A stretch of DNA of 64,000 bases from Delftia acidovorans. Lineage in GTDB: Bacteria > Pseudomonadota > Gammaproteobacteria > Burkholderiales > Burkholderiaceae_C. The notes under the pieces are model-generated. The model saw only the letters and a program-made list of their open reading frames with translations, was not told the DNA's origin and did not search any database. The stretch is taken from the NCBI GenBank assembly GCA_031286585.1, contig JAITUC010000019.1:124001-188000 (forward strand). Direction: 5' to 3'. This document shows positions 63,944 through 64,000 of the stretch, one piece after another. The first letter of the stretch is position 1, and each line of letters begins with the position of its first letter. The position numbers and the translations under genes were made by a program.

Positions 63944-64000
63944 TCAGGCCTTCAAGCCTTGCCAGACGATCTGCAGCGCCTTGCGCGCCAGGGTGCGGCG
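63944..64000 (-). CDS. C-terminal end of a probable regulator (partial)
   Basis: Only 18 codons and the stop are inside the window, ending 1 base before the EmrB-like start. The peptide RRTLARKALQIVWQGLKA looks like the last helix of a TetR-type regulator. The family is a guess from position and this helix. Confidence 0.4.
   Translation of the reverse strand, partial: RRTLARKALQIVWQGLKA

Overview
The window is a GC-rich, densely coded stretch of bacterial chromosome. Gene content points to a betaproteobacterium of the family Comamonadaceae, with Delftia, Comamonas or Acidovorax as the likely genus. Supporting evidence is the azurin, the betaproteobacterial H-NS variant, the RegB/RegA pair beside oxidase genes, and the codon use. 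The genus is inference, because no search was run. No insertion sequence, prophage, integrase or CRISPR array was seen.

Layout. 0-3.2 kb: end of a flavin oxidoreductase, gluQ, trmB and a soluble diguanylate cyclase. 3.2-8.3 kb (minus strand): alaS, then a two-gene unit of a periplasmic binding protein and a membrane diguanylate cyclase. 8.3-10.5 kb: a small anchored protein and an MHS-type transporter. 10.7-20 kb: a respiratory block of cyoABCD (cytochrome bo-type ubiquinol oxidase), a SURF1 protein, regB/regA, and ctaA-ctaB for haem O/A. 20-28 kb: a looser accessory region of small orphan genes, an H-NS protein, a LysE exporter, tiny membrane peptides and tRNA-Gly(CCC). 28.2-33 kb: a lipoprotein, an ECF sigma factor, a putative anti-sigma factor, a metal-sensor-like protein, then DUF1800 and DUF1501 genes. 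33-45 kb: mixed metabolic, exported and hypothetical genes, including azurin, AlaX, a CNNM/CorC-type protein and two unrelated methyltransferases (the other is at 22.1 kb).

44.7-46.7 kb (minus strand): DUF2325 gene, fur and a nitroreductase gene form an overlapping operon with a Fur box on its promoter. 46.8-59.5 kb is the most coherent block. It holds a TsdA-like thiosulfate dehydrogenase with a c4-type dihaem cytochrome, an OmpR-type two-component system, a periplasmic thiol-redox operon (Lgt-like/TlpA fusion, DsbG, DsrE-like) and ttrBCA tetrathionate reductase. The three effector units each carry an upstream element 5'-TTAAC-N6-TTAATY-3', the geometry expected for an OmpR-family regulator. 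The ttr promoter also has an FNR box at about -41.5. I read this as one locus for thiosulfate/tetrathionate interconversion under shared control.

59.5-64 kb (minus strand): a tripartite drug-efflux operon (EmrB-, EmrA- and NodT-like), with the end of a probable regulator gene at the window edge. An FNR box at the same promoter position precedes azurin, so both electron acceptor/carrier systems look oxygen-regulated. The redox-responsive RegB/RegA pair lies directly behind the terminal oxidase operon.
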